DNA of 64,000 nucleotides from Gibbula magus (Eukaryota > Mollusca > Gastropoda > Trochida > Trochidae), in assembly GCA_936450465.1 (NCBI GenBank), contig OW388296.1, forward strand, positions 32,495,875-32,559,874, given 5' to 3'. Each line of letters begins with the position of its first letter. The stretch's first letter is position 1. Positions 51,516 to 61,864 of the stretch are shown in pieces. The notes beneath the pieces are model-generated. The model did not search any database. It saw nothing but the letters and a program-made list of their open reading frames with translations, and was not told the origin of the DNA. A program made the translations under genes and the position numbers.

Positions 51516-52427
51516 TAGTTTGTGGTCTTCTTTGACTTAGAATAATTTCCGTGTTTTGGGGCCAAATTGGCTATGCGACTCTCTGTAAGAGTGAATATAG
51601 ATTAAAAAGTAAGAAAGATAGAGGAAATCCGAAATAACCATTCGATAGAACACAAGGTTATGAACATCTCAGCCAAGTTTGGTCCTGAAATATGCAGTTT
51701 GAAGAAAGTTATTAGCCTCGCTGTCAATTAATGTAGTTTGTGGTCTTCTTTGACTTAGAATAATTTCAGTGTTTTTCGGCCAAATTGGCTATCCGACTCT
51801 CTGTAAGAGTGAATATAGATTAAAAAGTAAGACAGATAGAGGAAATCCGAAATAACCAGTCGATAGAACACAAGGTAATGAACATCTCAGCCAAGTTTGG
51901 TCCTGAAATATGCAGTTTGAAGAAAGTTATTAGCCTCGCTGTCAAGTAATATAGTTTGTGGTCTTCTTTGACTTAGAATAATTTCCGTGTTTTTGGGCCA
52001 AATTGGCTATGCGACTCTCTGTAAGAGTGAATATAGATTAAAAAGTAAGACAGATAGAGGAAATCCGAAATAACCATTCGATAGAACACAAGGTTATGAA
52101 CATCTCAGCCAAGTGTTGTCCTGAAATATGCAGTTTGAAAAGTTATTAGCCTCGCTGTCAAGAAATGTAGTTTGGGCTCGTCTTTGACTTAGAATAATTT
52201 CCGTGTTTTTGGGCAAAATTGGCTATGCGACTCTGTAAGAGTGAATATAGATTAAAAAGTAAGACAGATAGAGGAAATCCGAAATAACCATTCGATAGAA
52301 CACAAGGTAATGAACATCTCAGCCAAGTTTGGTCCTGAAATATGCAGTTTGAAGAAAGTTATTAGCCTCGCTGTCAAGTAATGTAGTTTGTGGTATTCTT
52401 TGACTTAGAATAATTTCCGTGTTTTTG
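51516..52427 (+). repeat. 5-monomer higher-order repeat, partial copy 2
   Basis: Partner of the 50,430 unit at +1,086 bp. Correspondence stops at 52,428, where tttttggg replaces the tttttgtg of copy 1 at 51,342. One private change seen is gtaatatag near 51,950 in place of gtaatgtag. Confidence 0.8.
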
Positions 52428-53219
52428 GGCCAAATTGGCTATGCGACTCTCTGTAAGAGTGAATATAGATTAAAAAGTAAGACAGATAGAGGAAATCCGA
52501 AATAACCATTCGATAGAACACAAGGTTATGAACATCTCAGCCAAGTGTTGTCCTGAAATATGCAGTTTGAAAAGTTATTAGCCTCGCTGTCAAGAAATGT
52601 AGTTTGGGCTCGTCTTTGACTTAGAATAATTTCCGTGTTTTTGTGCCAAAATGGCTATGCGACTCTCTGTAAGAGTGAATATAGATTAAAAAGTAAGACA
52701 GATAGAGGAAATCCGAAATAACCATTCGATAGAACACAAGGTAATGAACATCTCAGCCAAGTTTGGTCCTGAAATATGCAGTTTGAAGAAAGTTATTAGC
52801 CTCGCTGTCAATTAATGTAGTTTGTGGTCTTCTTTGACTTAGAATAATTTCAGTGTTTTTCGGCCAAATTGGCTATCCGACTCTCTGTAAGAGTGAATAT
52901 AGATTAAAAAGTAAGACAGATAGAGGAAATCCGAAATAACCAGTCGATAGAACACAAGGTAATGAACATCTCAGCCAAGTTTGGTCCTGAAATATGCAGT
53001 TTGAAGAAAGTTATTAGCCTCGCTGTCAAGTAATGTAGTTTGTGGTCTTCTTTGACTTAGAATAATTTCCGTGTTTTTGGGCCAAATTGGCTATGCGACT
53101 CTCTGTAAGAGTGAATATAGATTAAAAAGTAACACAGATAGAGGAAATCCGAAATAACCAGTCGATAGAACACAAGGTTATGAACATCTCAGCCAAGTTT
53201 GGTCCTGAAATATGCAGTT

Positions 53220-54091
53220 TGAAGAAAGTTATTAGCCTCGCTGTCAAGTAATGTAGTTTGTGGTATTCTTTGACTTAGAATAATTTCCGTGTTTTTGTGC
53301 CAAAATGGCTATGCGACTCTCTGTAAGAGTGAATATAGATTAAAAAGTAAGACAGATAGAGGAAATCCGAAATAACCATTCGATAGAACACAATGTAATG
53401 AACATCTCAGCCAAGTTTGGTCCTGAAATATGCAGTTTGAAGAAAGTTATTAGCCTCGCTGTCAAGTAATGTAGTTTGTGGTCTTCTTTGACTTAGAATA
53501 ATTTCCGTGTTTTGGGGCCAAATTGGCTATGCGACTCTCTGTAAGAGTGAATAAAGATTAAAAAGTAAGACAGAAAGAGAAAATCCGAAATAACCATTCG
53601 ATAACACATAAGGTTATGAACATCTCAGCAAAGTTTGGTCCTGAAATATGCAGTTTGAAGAAAGTTATTAGCCTCGCTGTCAAGTAATGTAGTTTGTGGT
53701 CTTCTTAAACTTAGAATAATTTCCGTGTTTTTGTGCCAAATTGGCTATGCGACTCTCTGTAAGAGTGAATATAGATTAAAAAGTAACACAGATAGAGGAA
53801 ATCCGAAATAACCAGTCGATAGAACACAAGGTTATGAACATCTCAGCCAAGTTTGGTCCTGAAATATGCAGTTTGAAGAAAGTTATTAGCCTCGCTGTCA
53901 AGTAATGTAGTTTGTGGTCTTCTTTGACTTAGAATAATTTCCGTGTTTTTGTGCCAAATTGGCTATGCGACTCTCTGTAAGAGTGAATATAGATTAAAAA
54001 GTAAGACAGATAGAGGAAATCCGAAATAACCATTCGATAGAACACAAGGTAATGAACATCTCAGCCAAGTTTGGTCCTGAAATATGCAGTT
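53220..54091 (+). repeat. 4-monomer higher-order repeat, copy 1 (872 bp)
   Basis: Markers tggtat at 53,261 and 54,133, and gagaaaatcc at 53,577 and 54,449, are 872 bp apart, four full monomers. The combination gataacacataagg is shared. A further gagaaaatcc at 55,103 is 654 bp on, a three-monomer spacing. Boundaries are approximate. Confidence 0.8.
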
Positions 54092-54925
54092 TGAAGAAAG
54101 TTATTAGCCTCGCTGTCAAGTAATGTAGTTTGTGGTATTCTTTGACTTAGAATAATTTCCGTGTTTTTGTGCCAAAATGGCTATGCGACTCTCTGTAAGA
54201 GTGAATATAGATTAAAAAGTAAGACAGATAGAGGAAATCCGAAATAACCATTCGATAGAACACAATGTAATGAACATCTCAGCCAAGTTTGGTCCTGAAA
54301 TATGCAGTTTGAAGAAAGTTATTAGCCTCGCTGTCAAGTAATGTAGTTTGTGGTCTTCTTTGACTTAGAATAATTTCCGTGTTTTGGGGCCAAATTGGCT
54401 ATGCGACTCTCTGTAAGAGTGAATATAGATTAAAAAGTAAGACAGAAAGAGAAAATCCGAAATAACCATTCGATAACACATAAGGTTATGAACATCTCAG
54501 CAAAGTTTGGTCCTGAAATATGCAGTTTGAAGAAAGTTATTAGCCTCGCTGTCAAGTAATGTAGTTTGTGGTCTTCTTAAACTTAGAATAATTTCCGTGT
54601 TTTTGGGCCAAATTGGCTATGCGACTCTCTGTAAGAGTGAATATAGATTAAAAAGTAACACAGATAGAGGAAATCCGAAATAACCAGTCGATAGAACACA
54701 AGGTTATGAACATCTCAGCCAAGTTTGGTCCTGAAATATGCAGTTTGAAGAAAGTTATTAGCCTCGCTGTCAAGTAATGTAGTTTGTGGTCTTCTTTGAC
54801 TTAGAATAATTTCCGTGTTTTTGTGCCAAATTGGCTATGCGACTCTCTGTAAGAGTGAATATAGATTAAAAAGTAAGACAGATAGAGGAAATCCGAAATA
54901 ACCATTCGATAGAACACAAGGTAAT
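54092..54925 (+). repeat. 4-monomer higher-order repeat, partial copy 2
   Basis: Partner of the 53,220 unit at +872 bp, including the cacaatgtaatg and aagtaacacag monomers in the same order. It departs near 54,926, where gtaatgagc with agcaaag replaces gtaatgaac with agccaag. Confidence 0.75.
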
Positions 54926-55440
54926 GAGCATCTCAGCAAAGTTTGGTCCTGAAATATGCAGTTTGAAGAAAGTTATTAGCCTCGCTGTCAAGTAATGTAG
55001 TTTGTGGTCTTCTTTGACTTAGAATAATTTCCGTGTTTTTGTGCCAAATTGGCTATGCGACTCTCTGTAAGAGTGAAGAAAGATTAAAAAGTAAGACAGA
55101 AAGAGAAAATCCGAAATAACCATTCGATAACACATAAGGTTATGAACATCTCAGCAAAGTTTGGTCCTGAAATATACAGTTTGAAGAAAGTTATTAGCCT
55201 CGCTGTCAGTTAATGTAGTTTGTGGTTTTCTTTGACTTAGAATAATTTCCGTGTTTTTCGGCCAAATTGGCTATCCGACTCTCTGTAAGAGTGAATATAG
55301 ATTAAAAAGTAAGACAGATAGAGGAAATCCGAAATAACCATTCGATAGAACACAAGTTATGAACATCTCAGCCAAGTGTTGTCCTGAAATATGCAGTTTG
55401 AAAAGTTATTAGCCTCGCTGTCAAGTAATGTAGTTTGGGC

Positions 55441-57829
55441 TCGTCTTTGACTTAGAATAATTTCCGTGTTTTTCGGCCAAATTGGCTATGCGACTCTGTA
55501 AGAGTGAATATAGATTAAAAAGTAAGACAGATAGAGGAAATCCAAAATAACCATTCGATAGAACACAAGGTAATGAACATCTCAGCCAAGTTTGGTCCTG
55601 AAATATGCAGTTTGAAGAAAGTTATTAGCCTCGCTGTCAGTTAATGTAGTTTGTGGTTTTCTTTGACTTAGAATAATTTCCGTGTTTTTCGGCCAAATTG
55701 GCTATGCGACTCTCTGTAAGAGTGAATATAGATTAAAAAGTAAGACAGATAGAGGAAATCCGAAATAACCATTCGATAGAACACAAGTTATGAACATCTC
55801 AGTCAAGTGTTGTCCTGAAATATGCAGTTTGAAAAGTTATTAGCCTCGCTGTCAAGAAATGTAGTTTGGGCTCGTCTTTGACTTAGAATAATTTCCCTGT
55901 TTTTGGGCCAAATTGGCTATGCGACTCTGTAAGAGTGAATATAGATTAAAAAGTAAGACTGATAGAGGAAATCCGAAATAACCATTCGATAGAACACAAG
56001 GTAATGAACATCTCAGCCAAGTTTGGTCCTGAAATATGCAGTTTGAAGAAAGTTATTAGCCTTGCTGTCAAGTAATGTAGTTTGTGGTCTTCTTAAACTT
56101 AGAATAATTTCCGTGTTTTTCGGCCAAATTGGCTATGCGACTCTGTAAGAGTGAATATAGATTAAAAAGTAAGACAGATAGAGGAAATCCGAAATAACCA
56201 TTCGATAGAACACAAGGTTATGAACATCTTAGCCAAGTTTGATCCTGAAATATGCAGTTTGAAGAAAGTTATTAGCCTCGCTGTCAAGTAATGTAGTTTG
56301 TGGTCTTCTTTGACTTAGAATAATTTCCGTGTTTTTCGGCCAAATTGGTTATGCGACTCTCTGTAAGAGTGAATATAGATTAAAAAGTAACACATATAGA
56401 GGAAATCCGAAATAACCAATCGATAGAACACAAGGTTATGAACATCTCAGCCAAGTTTGGTCCTGAAATATGCAGTTTGAAGAAAGTTATTAACCTCGCT
56501 GTCAATTAATGTAGTTTGTGGTCTTCTTTGACTTAGAATAATTTCAGTGTTTTTGGGCCAAATTGGCTATGCGACTCTCTGTAAGAGTGAATATAGATTA
56601 AAAAGTAAGAGAGATAGAGGAAATCCGAAATAACCATTCGATAGAACACAAGGTTATGAACATCTCATCCAAGTTTGGTCCTGAAATATGCAGTTTGAAG
56701 AAAGTTATTAGCCTCGCTGTCAAGTAATGTAGTTTGTGGTCTTCTTTGACTTAGAATAATTTCAGTGTTTTTCGGCCAAATTGGCTATCCGACTCTCTGT
56801 AAGAGTGAATATAGATTAAAAAGTAAGAGAGATAGAGGAAATCCGAAATAACCATTCGATAGAACACAAGGTTATGAACATCTCAGCCAAGTGTTGTCCT
56901 GAAATATGCAGTTTGAAGAAAGTTATTAGCCTCGCTGTCAAGTAATGTAGTTTGTGGTCTTCTTTGACTTAGAATAATTTCCGTGTTTTGGGGCCAAATT
57001 GGTTATGCGACTCTCTGTAAGAGTGAATATAGATTAAAAAGTAAGACAGATAGAGGAAATCCGAAATAACCATTCGATAGAACACAAGGTAATGAACATC
57101 TCAGCAAAGTTTGGTCCTGAAATGTGCAGTTTGAAGAAAGTTATTAGCCTCGCTGTCAAGTAATGTAGTTTGTGGTCTTCTTTGACTTAGAATAATTTCT
57201 GTGTTTTTGGGCCAAATTGGCTATACGACTCTCTGTAAGAGTGAATATAGATTAAAAAGTAAGACAGATAGAGGAAATCCGAAATAACCATTCGATAGAA
57301 CACAAGGTAATGAACATCTCAGCCAAGTTTGGTCCTGAATTATGCAGTTTGAAGAAAGTTATTAGCCTCGCTGTCAAGTAATGTAGTTTGTGGTCTTCTT
57401 TGATTTAGAATAATTTCCGTGTTTTTCGGCCAAATTGGCTATGCGACTCTCTGTAAGAGTGAATATAGATTAAAAAGTAAGACAGATAGAGGAAATCGGA
57501 AATAACCATTCGATAGAACACAAGGTAATGAACATCTCAGCCAAGTTTGGTCCTGAATTATGCAGTTTGAAGAAAGTTATTATCCTCGCTGTCAAGTAAT
57601 GTAGTTTGTGGTCTTCTTTGACTTAGAATAATTTCAGTGTTTTTGTGCCAAATTGGCTATGCGACTCTCTGTAAGAGTGAATATTGATTAAAAAGTAAGA
57701 CAGATAGAGGGAATCCGAAATAGCCATTCGATAGAACACAAGGTAATGAACATCTCAGCAAAGTTTGGTCCTGAAATGTGCAGTTTGAAGAAAGTTATTA
57801 GCCTCGCTGTCAAGTAATGTAGTTTGGGC
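55441..57829 (+). repeat. 11-monomer higher-order repeat, copy 1 (2,389 bp)
   Basis: Starting at tcgtctttga, every variant I followed recurs 2,389 bp downstream: atccaaaataacc, agtcaagtgttg, tttccctg, aagactgat, gccttgctg, ataaccaatcg, aagagagatag, ctcatccaag, ctatacg, gatttag, aaatcgg and tattgatt. The only difference noticed is T at 57,583 (tatcctcg) against G at 59,972 (tagcctcg). Near-identity over 2.4 kb implies a very recent duplication. Confidence 0.92.
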
Positions 57830-60218
57830 TCGTCTTTGACTTAGAATAATTTCCGTGTTTTTCGGCCAAATTGGCTATGCGACTCTGTAAGAGTGAATAT
57901 AGATTAAAAAGTAAGACAGATAGAGGAAATCCAAAATAACCATTCGATAGAACACAAGGTAATGAACATCTCAGCCAAGTTTGGTCCTGAAATATGCAGT
58001 TTGAAGAAAGTTATTAGCCTCGCTGTCAGTTAATGTAGTTTGTGGTTTTCTTTGACTTAGAATAATTTCCGTGTTTTTCGGCCAAATTGGCTATGCGACT
58101 CTCTGTAAGAGTGAATATAGATTAAAAAGTAAGACAGATAGAGGAAATCCGAAATAACCATTCGATAGAACACAAGTTATGAACATCTCAGTCAAGTGTT
58201 GTCCTGAAATATGCAGTTTGAAAAGTTATTAGCCTCGCTGTCAAGAAATGTAGTTTGGGCTCGTCTTTGACTTAGAATAATTTCCCTGTTTTTGGGCCAA
58301 ATTGGCTATGCGACTCTGTAAGAGTGAATATAGATTAAAAAGTAAGACTGATAGAGGAAATCCGAAATAACCATTCGATAGAACACAAGGTAATGAACAT
58401 CTCAGCCAAGTTTGGTCCTGAAATATGCAGTTTGAAGAAAGTTATTAGCCTTGCTGTCAAGTAATGTAGTTTGTGGTCTTCTTAAACTTAGAATAATTTC
58501 CGTGTTTTTCGGCCAAATTGGCTATGCGACTCTGTAAGAGTGAATATAGATTAAAAAGTAAGACAGATAGAGGAAATCCGAAATAACCATTCGATAGAAC
58601 ACAAGGTTATGAACATCTTAGCCAAGTTTGATCCTGAAATATGCAGTTTGAAGAAAGTTATTAGCCTCGCTGTCAAGTAATGTAGTTTGTGGTCTTCTTT
58701 GACTTAGAATAATTTCCGTGTTTTTCGGCCAAATTGGTTATGCGACTCTCTGTAAGAGTGAATATAGATTAAAAAGTAACACATATAGAGGAAATCCGAA
58801 ATAACCAATCGATAGAACACAAGGTTATGAACATCTCAGCCAAGTTTGGTCCTGAAATATGCAGTTTGAAGAAAGTTATTAACCTCGCTGTCAATTAATG
58901 TAGTTTGTGGTCTTCTTTGACTTAGAATAATTTCAGTGTTTTTGGGCCAAATTGGCTATGCGACTCTCTGTAAGAGTGAATATAGATTAAAAAGTAAGAG
59001 AGATAGAGGAAATCCGAAATAACCATTCGATAGAACACAAGGTTATGAACATCTCATCCAAGTTTGGTCCTGAAATATGCAGTTTGAAGAAAGTTATTAG
59101 CCTCGCTGTCAAGTAATGTAGTTTGTGGTCTTCTTTGACTTAGAATAATTTCAGTGTTTTTCGGCCAAATTGGCTATCCGACTCTCTGTAAGAGTGAATA
59201 TAGATTAAAAAGTAAGAGAGATAGAGGAAATCCGAAATAACCATTCGATAGAACACAAGGTTATGAACATCTCAGCCAAGTGTTGTCCTGAAATATGCAG
59301 TTTGAAGAAAGTTATTAGCCTCGCTGTCAAGTAATGTAGTTTGTGGTCTTCTTTGACTTAGAATAATTTCCGTGTTTTGGGGCCAAATTGGTTATGCGAC
59401 TCTCTGTAAGAGTGAATATAGATTAAAAAGTAAGACAGATAGAGGAAATCCGAAATAACCATTCGATAGAACACAAGGTAATGAACATCTCAGCAAAGTT
59501 TGGTCCTGAAATGTGCAGTTTGAAGAAAGTTATTAGCCTCGCTGTCAAGTAATGTAGTTTGTGGTCTTCTTTGACTTAGAATAATTTCTGTGTTTTTGGG
59601 CCAAATTGGCTATACGACTCTCTGTAAGAGTGAATATAGATTAAAAAGTAAGACAGATAGAGGAAATCCGAAATAACCATTCGATAGAACACAAGGTAAT
59701 GAACATCTCAGCCAAGTTTGGTCCTGAATTATGCAGTTTGAAGAAAGTTATTAGCCTCGCTGTCAAGTAATGTAGTTTGTGGTCTTCTTTGATTTAGAAT
59801 AATTTCCGTGTTTTTCGGCCAAATTGGCTATGCGACTCTCTGTAAGAGTGAATATAGATTAAAAAGTAAGACAGATAGAGGAAATCGGAAATAACCATTC
59901 GATAGAACACAAGGTAATGAACATCTCAGCCAAGTTTGGTCCTGAATTATGCAGTTTGAAGAAAGTTATTAGCCTCGCTGTCAAGTAATGTAGTTTGTGG
60001 TCTTCTTTGACTTAGAATAATTTCAGTGTTTTTGTGCCAAATTGGCTATGCGACTCTCTGTAAGAGTGAATATTGATTAAAAAGTAAGACAGATAGAGGG
60101 AATCCGAAATAGCCATTCGATAGAACACAAGGTAATGAACATCTCAGCAAAGTTTGGTCCTGAAATGTGCAGTTTGAAGAAAGTTATTAGCCTCGCTGTC
60201 AAGTAATGTAGTTTGTGG
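57830..60218 (+). repeat. 11-monomer higher-order repeat, copy 2 (2,389 bp)
   Basis: Direct tandem copy of 55,441-57,829. The copies meet inside a chimeric monomer, whose left half is the gaaatgtgc type and right half the gggctcgtc type. Copy 2 ends where tttgtggtc follows gtaatgtag near 60,214, the normal arrangement, while copy 1 runs into tttgggctc. Confidence 0.92.
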
Positions 60219-61864
60219 TCTTCTTTGACTTAGAATAATTTCCGTGTTTTTGGGCCAAATTGGCTATGCGACTCTCTGTAAGAGTGAATATAGATTAAAA
60301 ATTAAGACAGATAGAGGAAATCCGAAATAACCATTCGATAGAACACAAGGTTATGAACATCTCAGCCAAGTGTTGTCCTGAAATATGCAGTTTGAAGAAA
60401 GTTATTAGCCTCGCTGTCAAGTAATGTAGTTTGTGGTCTTCTTTGACTTAGAATAATTTCCGTGTTTTTGGGCCAAATTGGCTATGCGACTCTCTGTAAG
60501 AGTGAATATAGATTAAAAAGTAAGACAGATAGAGGGAATCCGAAATAGCCATTCGATAGAACACAAGGTAATGAACATCTCAGCAAAGTTTGGTCCTGAA
60601 ATGTGCAGTTTGAAGAAAGTTATTAGCCTCGCTGTCAGTAATGTAGTTTGTGGTCTTCTTTGACTTAGAATAATTTCCGTGTTTTTGGGACAAATTGGCT
60701 ATGCGACTCTCTGTAAGAGTGAATATAGATTAAAAAGTAAGACAGATAGAGGAAATCCGAAATAACCATTCGATAGAACACAAGGTTATGAACATCTCAG
60801 CCAAGTTTGGTCCTGAAATATGCAGTTTGAAGAAAGTTATTAGCCTCGCTGTCAAGTAATGTAGTTTGTGGTCTTCTTTGACTTAGAATAATTTCCGTGT
60901 TTTGAGGCCAAATTGGCTATGCGACTCTGTAAGAGTGAATATAGATTAAAAAGTAAGACAGATAGAGGAAATCCGAAATAACCATTCGATAGAACACAAG
61001 GTTATGAACATCTTAGCCAAGTTTGATCCTGAAATATGCAGTTTGAAGAAAGTTATTAGCCTCGCTGTCAAGTAATGTAGTTTGTGGTCTTCTTTGACTA
61101 AGAATAATTTCCGTGTTTTTCGGCCAAATTGGCTATGCGACTCTCTGTAAGAGTGAATATAGATTAAAAAGTAAGACAGATAGAGGAAATCCGAAATAAC
61201 CATTCGATAGAACACAAGGTAATGAACATCTTAGCCAAGTTTGGTCCTGAAATGTGCAGTTTGAAGAAAGTTATTAGCCTCGCTGTCAAGTAATGTAGTT
61301 TGTGGTCTTCTTTGACTTAGAATAATTTCTGTGTTTTTGGGCCAAATTGGCTATACGACTCTCTGTAAGAGTGAATATAGATTAAAAAGTAAGACAGATA
61401 GAGGAAATCCGAAATAACCATTCGATAGAACACAAGGTAATGAACATCTCAGCCAAGTTTGGTCCTGAATTATGCAGTTTGAAGAAAGTTATTAGCCTCG
61501 CTGTCAAGTAATGTTGTTTGTGGTCTTCTTTGATTTAGAATAATTTCCGTGTTTTTCGGCCAAATTGGCTATGCGACTCTCTGTAAGAGTGAATATAGAT
61601 TAAAAAGTAAGACAGATAGAGGAAATCGGAAATAACCATTCGATAGAACACAAGGTAATGAACATCTCAGCCAAGTTTGGTCCTGAAATATGCAGTTTGA
61701 AGAAAGTTATTAGCCTCGCTGTCAAGTAATGTAGTTTGTGGTCTTCTTTGACTTAGAATAATTTCCGTGTTTTTGGGCCAAATTGGCTATGCGACTCTCT
61801 GTAAGAGTGAATATAGATTAAAAAGTAAGACAGATAGAGGAAATCCGAAATAGCCATTCGATAG
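59470..61864 (+). repeat. Overlapping 11-monomer higher-order repeat, copy 1 (2,395 bp)
   Basis: A second, shifted 11-mer pattern starts inside the previous unit. Markers 2,395 bp apart include atgtgcagt at 59,511 and 61,906, agaggg at 60,095 and 62,490, attaagacag at 60,301 and 62,696, and ctgtcagta at 60,632 and 63,027. The gaaatgtgc/ctatacg/gaattatgc/gatttag/aaatcgg series is its signature module. Confidence 0.88.

Larger units (their letters stand above)
37442..51679. repeat. 14.2-kb segmental tandem duplication, copy 2
   Basis: Copy 2 begins at the orientation switch and ends where the forward array continues past the point at which copy 1 was cut: tttggtcctg is intact near 51,678, whereas at 37,441 it is interrupted. 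This is what a direct tandem duplication predicts. The offset drifts by countable events: +1 near 27.9/42.2 kb, +3 at the switch near 47.51 kb, and +1 from an extra G in gattgaaaaag near 48,994. About 1 kb (38,029-39,074) does not match the corresponding part of copy 1. Confidence 0.9.

Noticed and set aside
60946..61215. Open frame of 89 codons on the minus strand
   Set aside because: Satellite translation extended by the 2-bp deletion and the actaag change in these monomers; no independent evidence for a gene.
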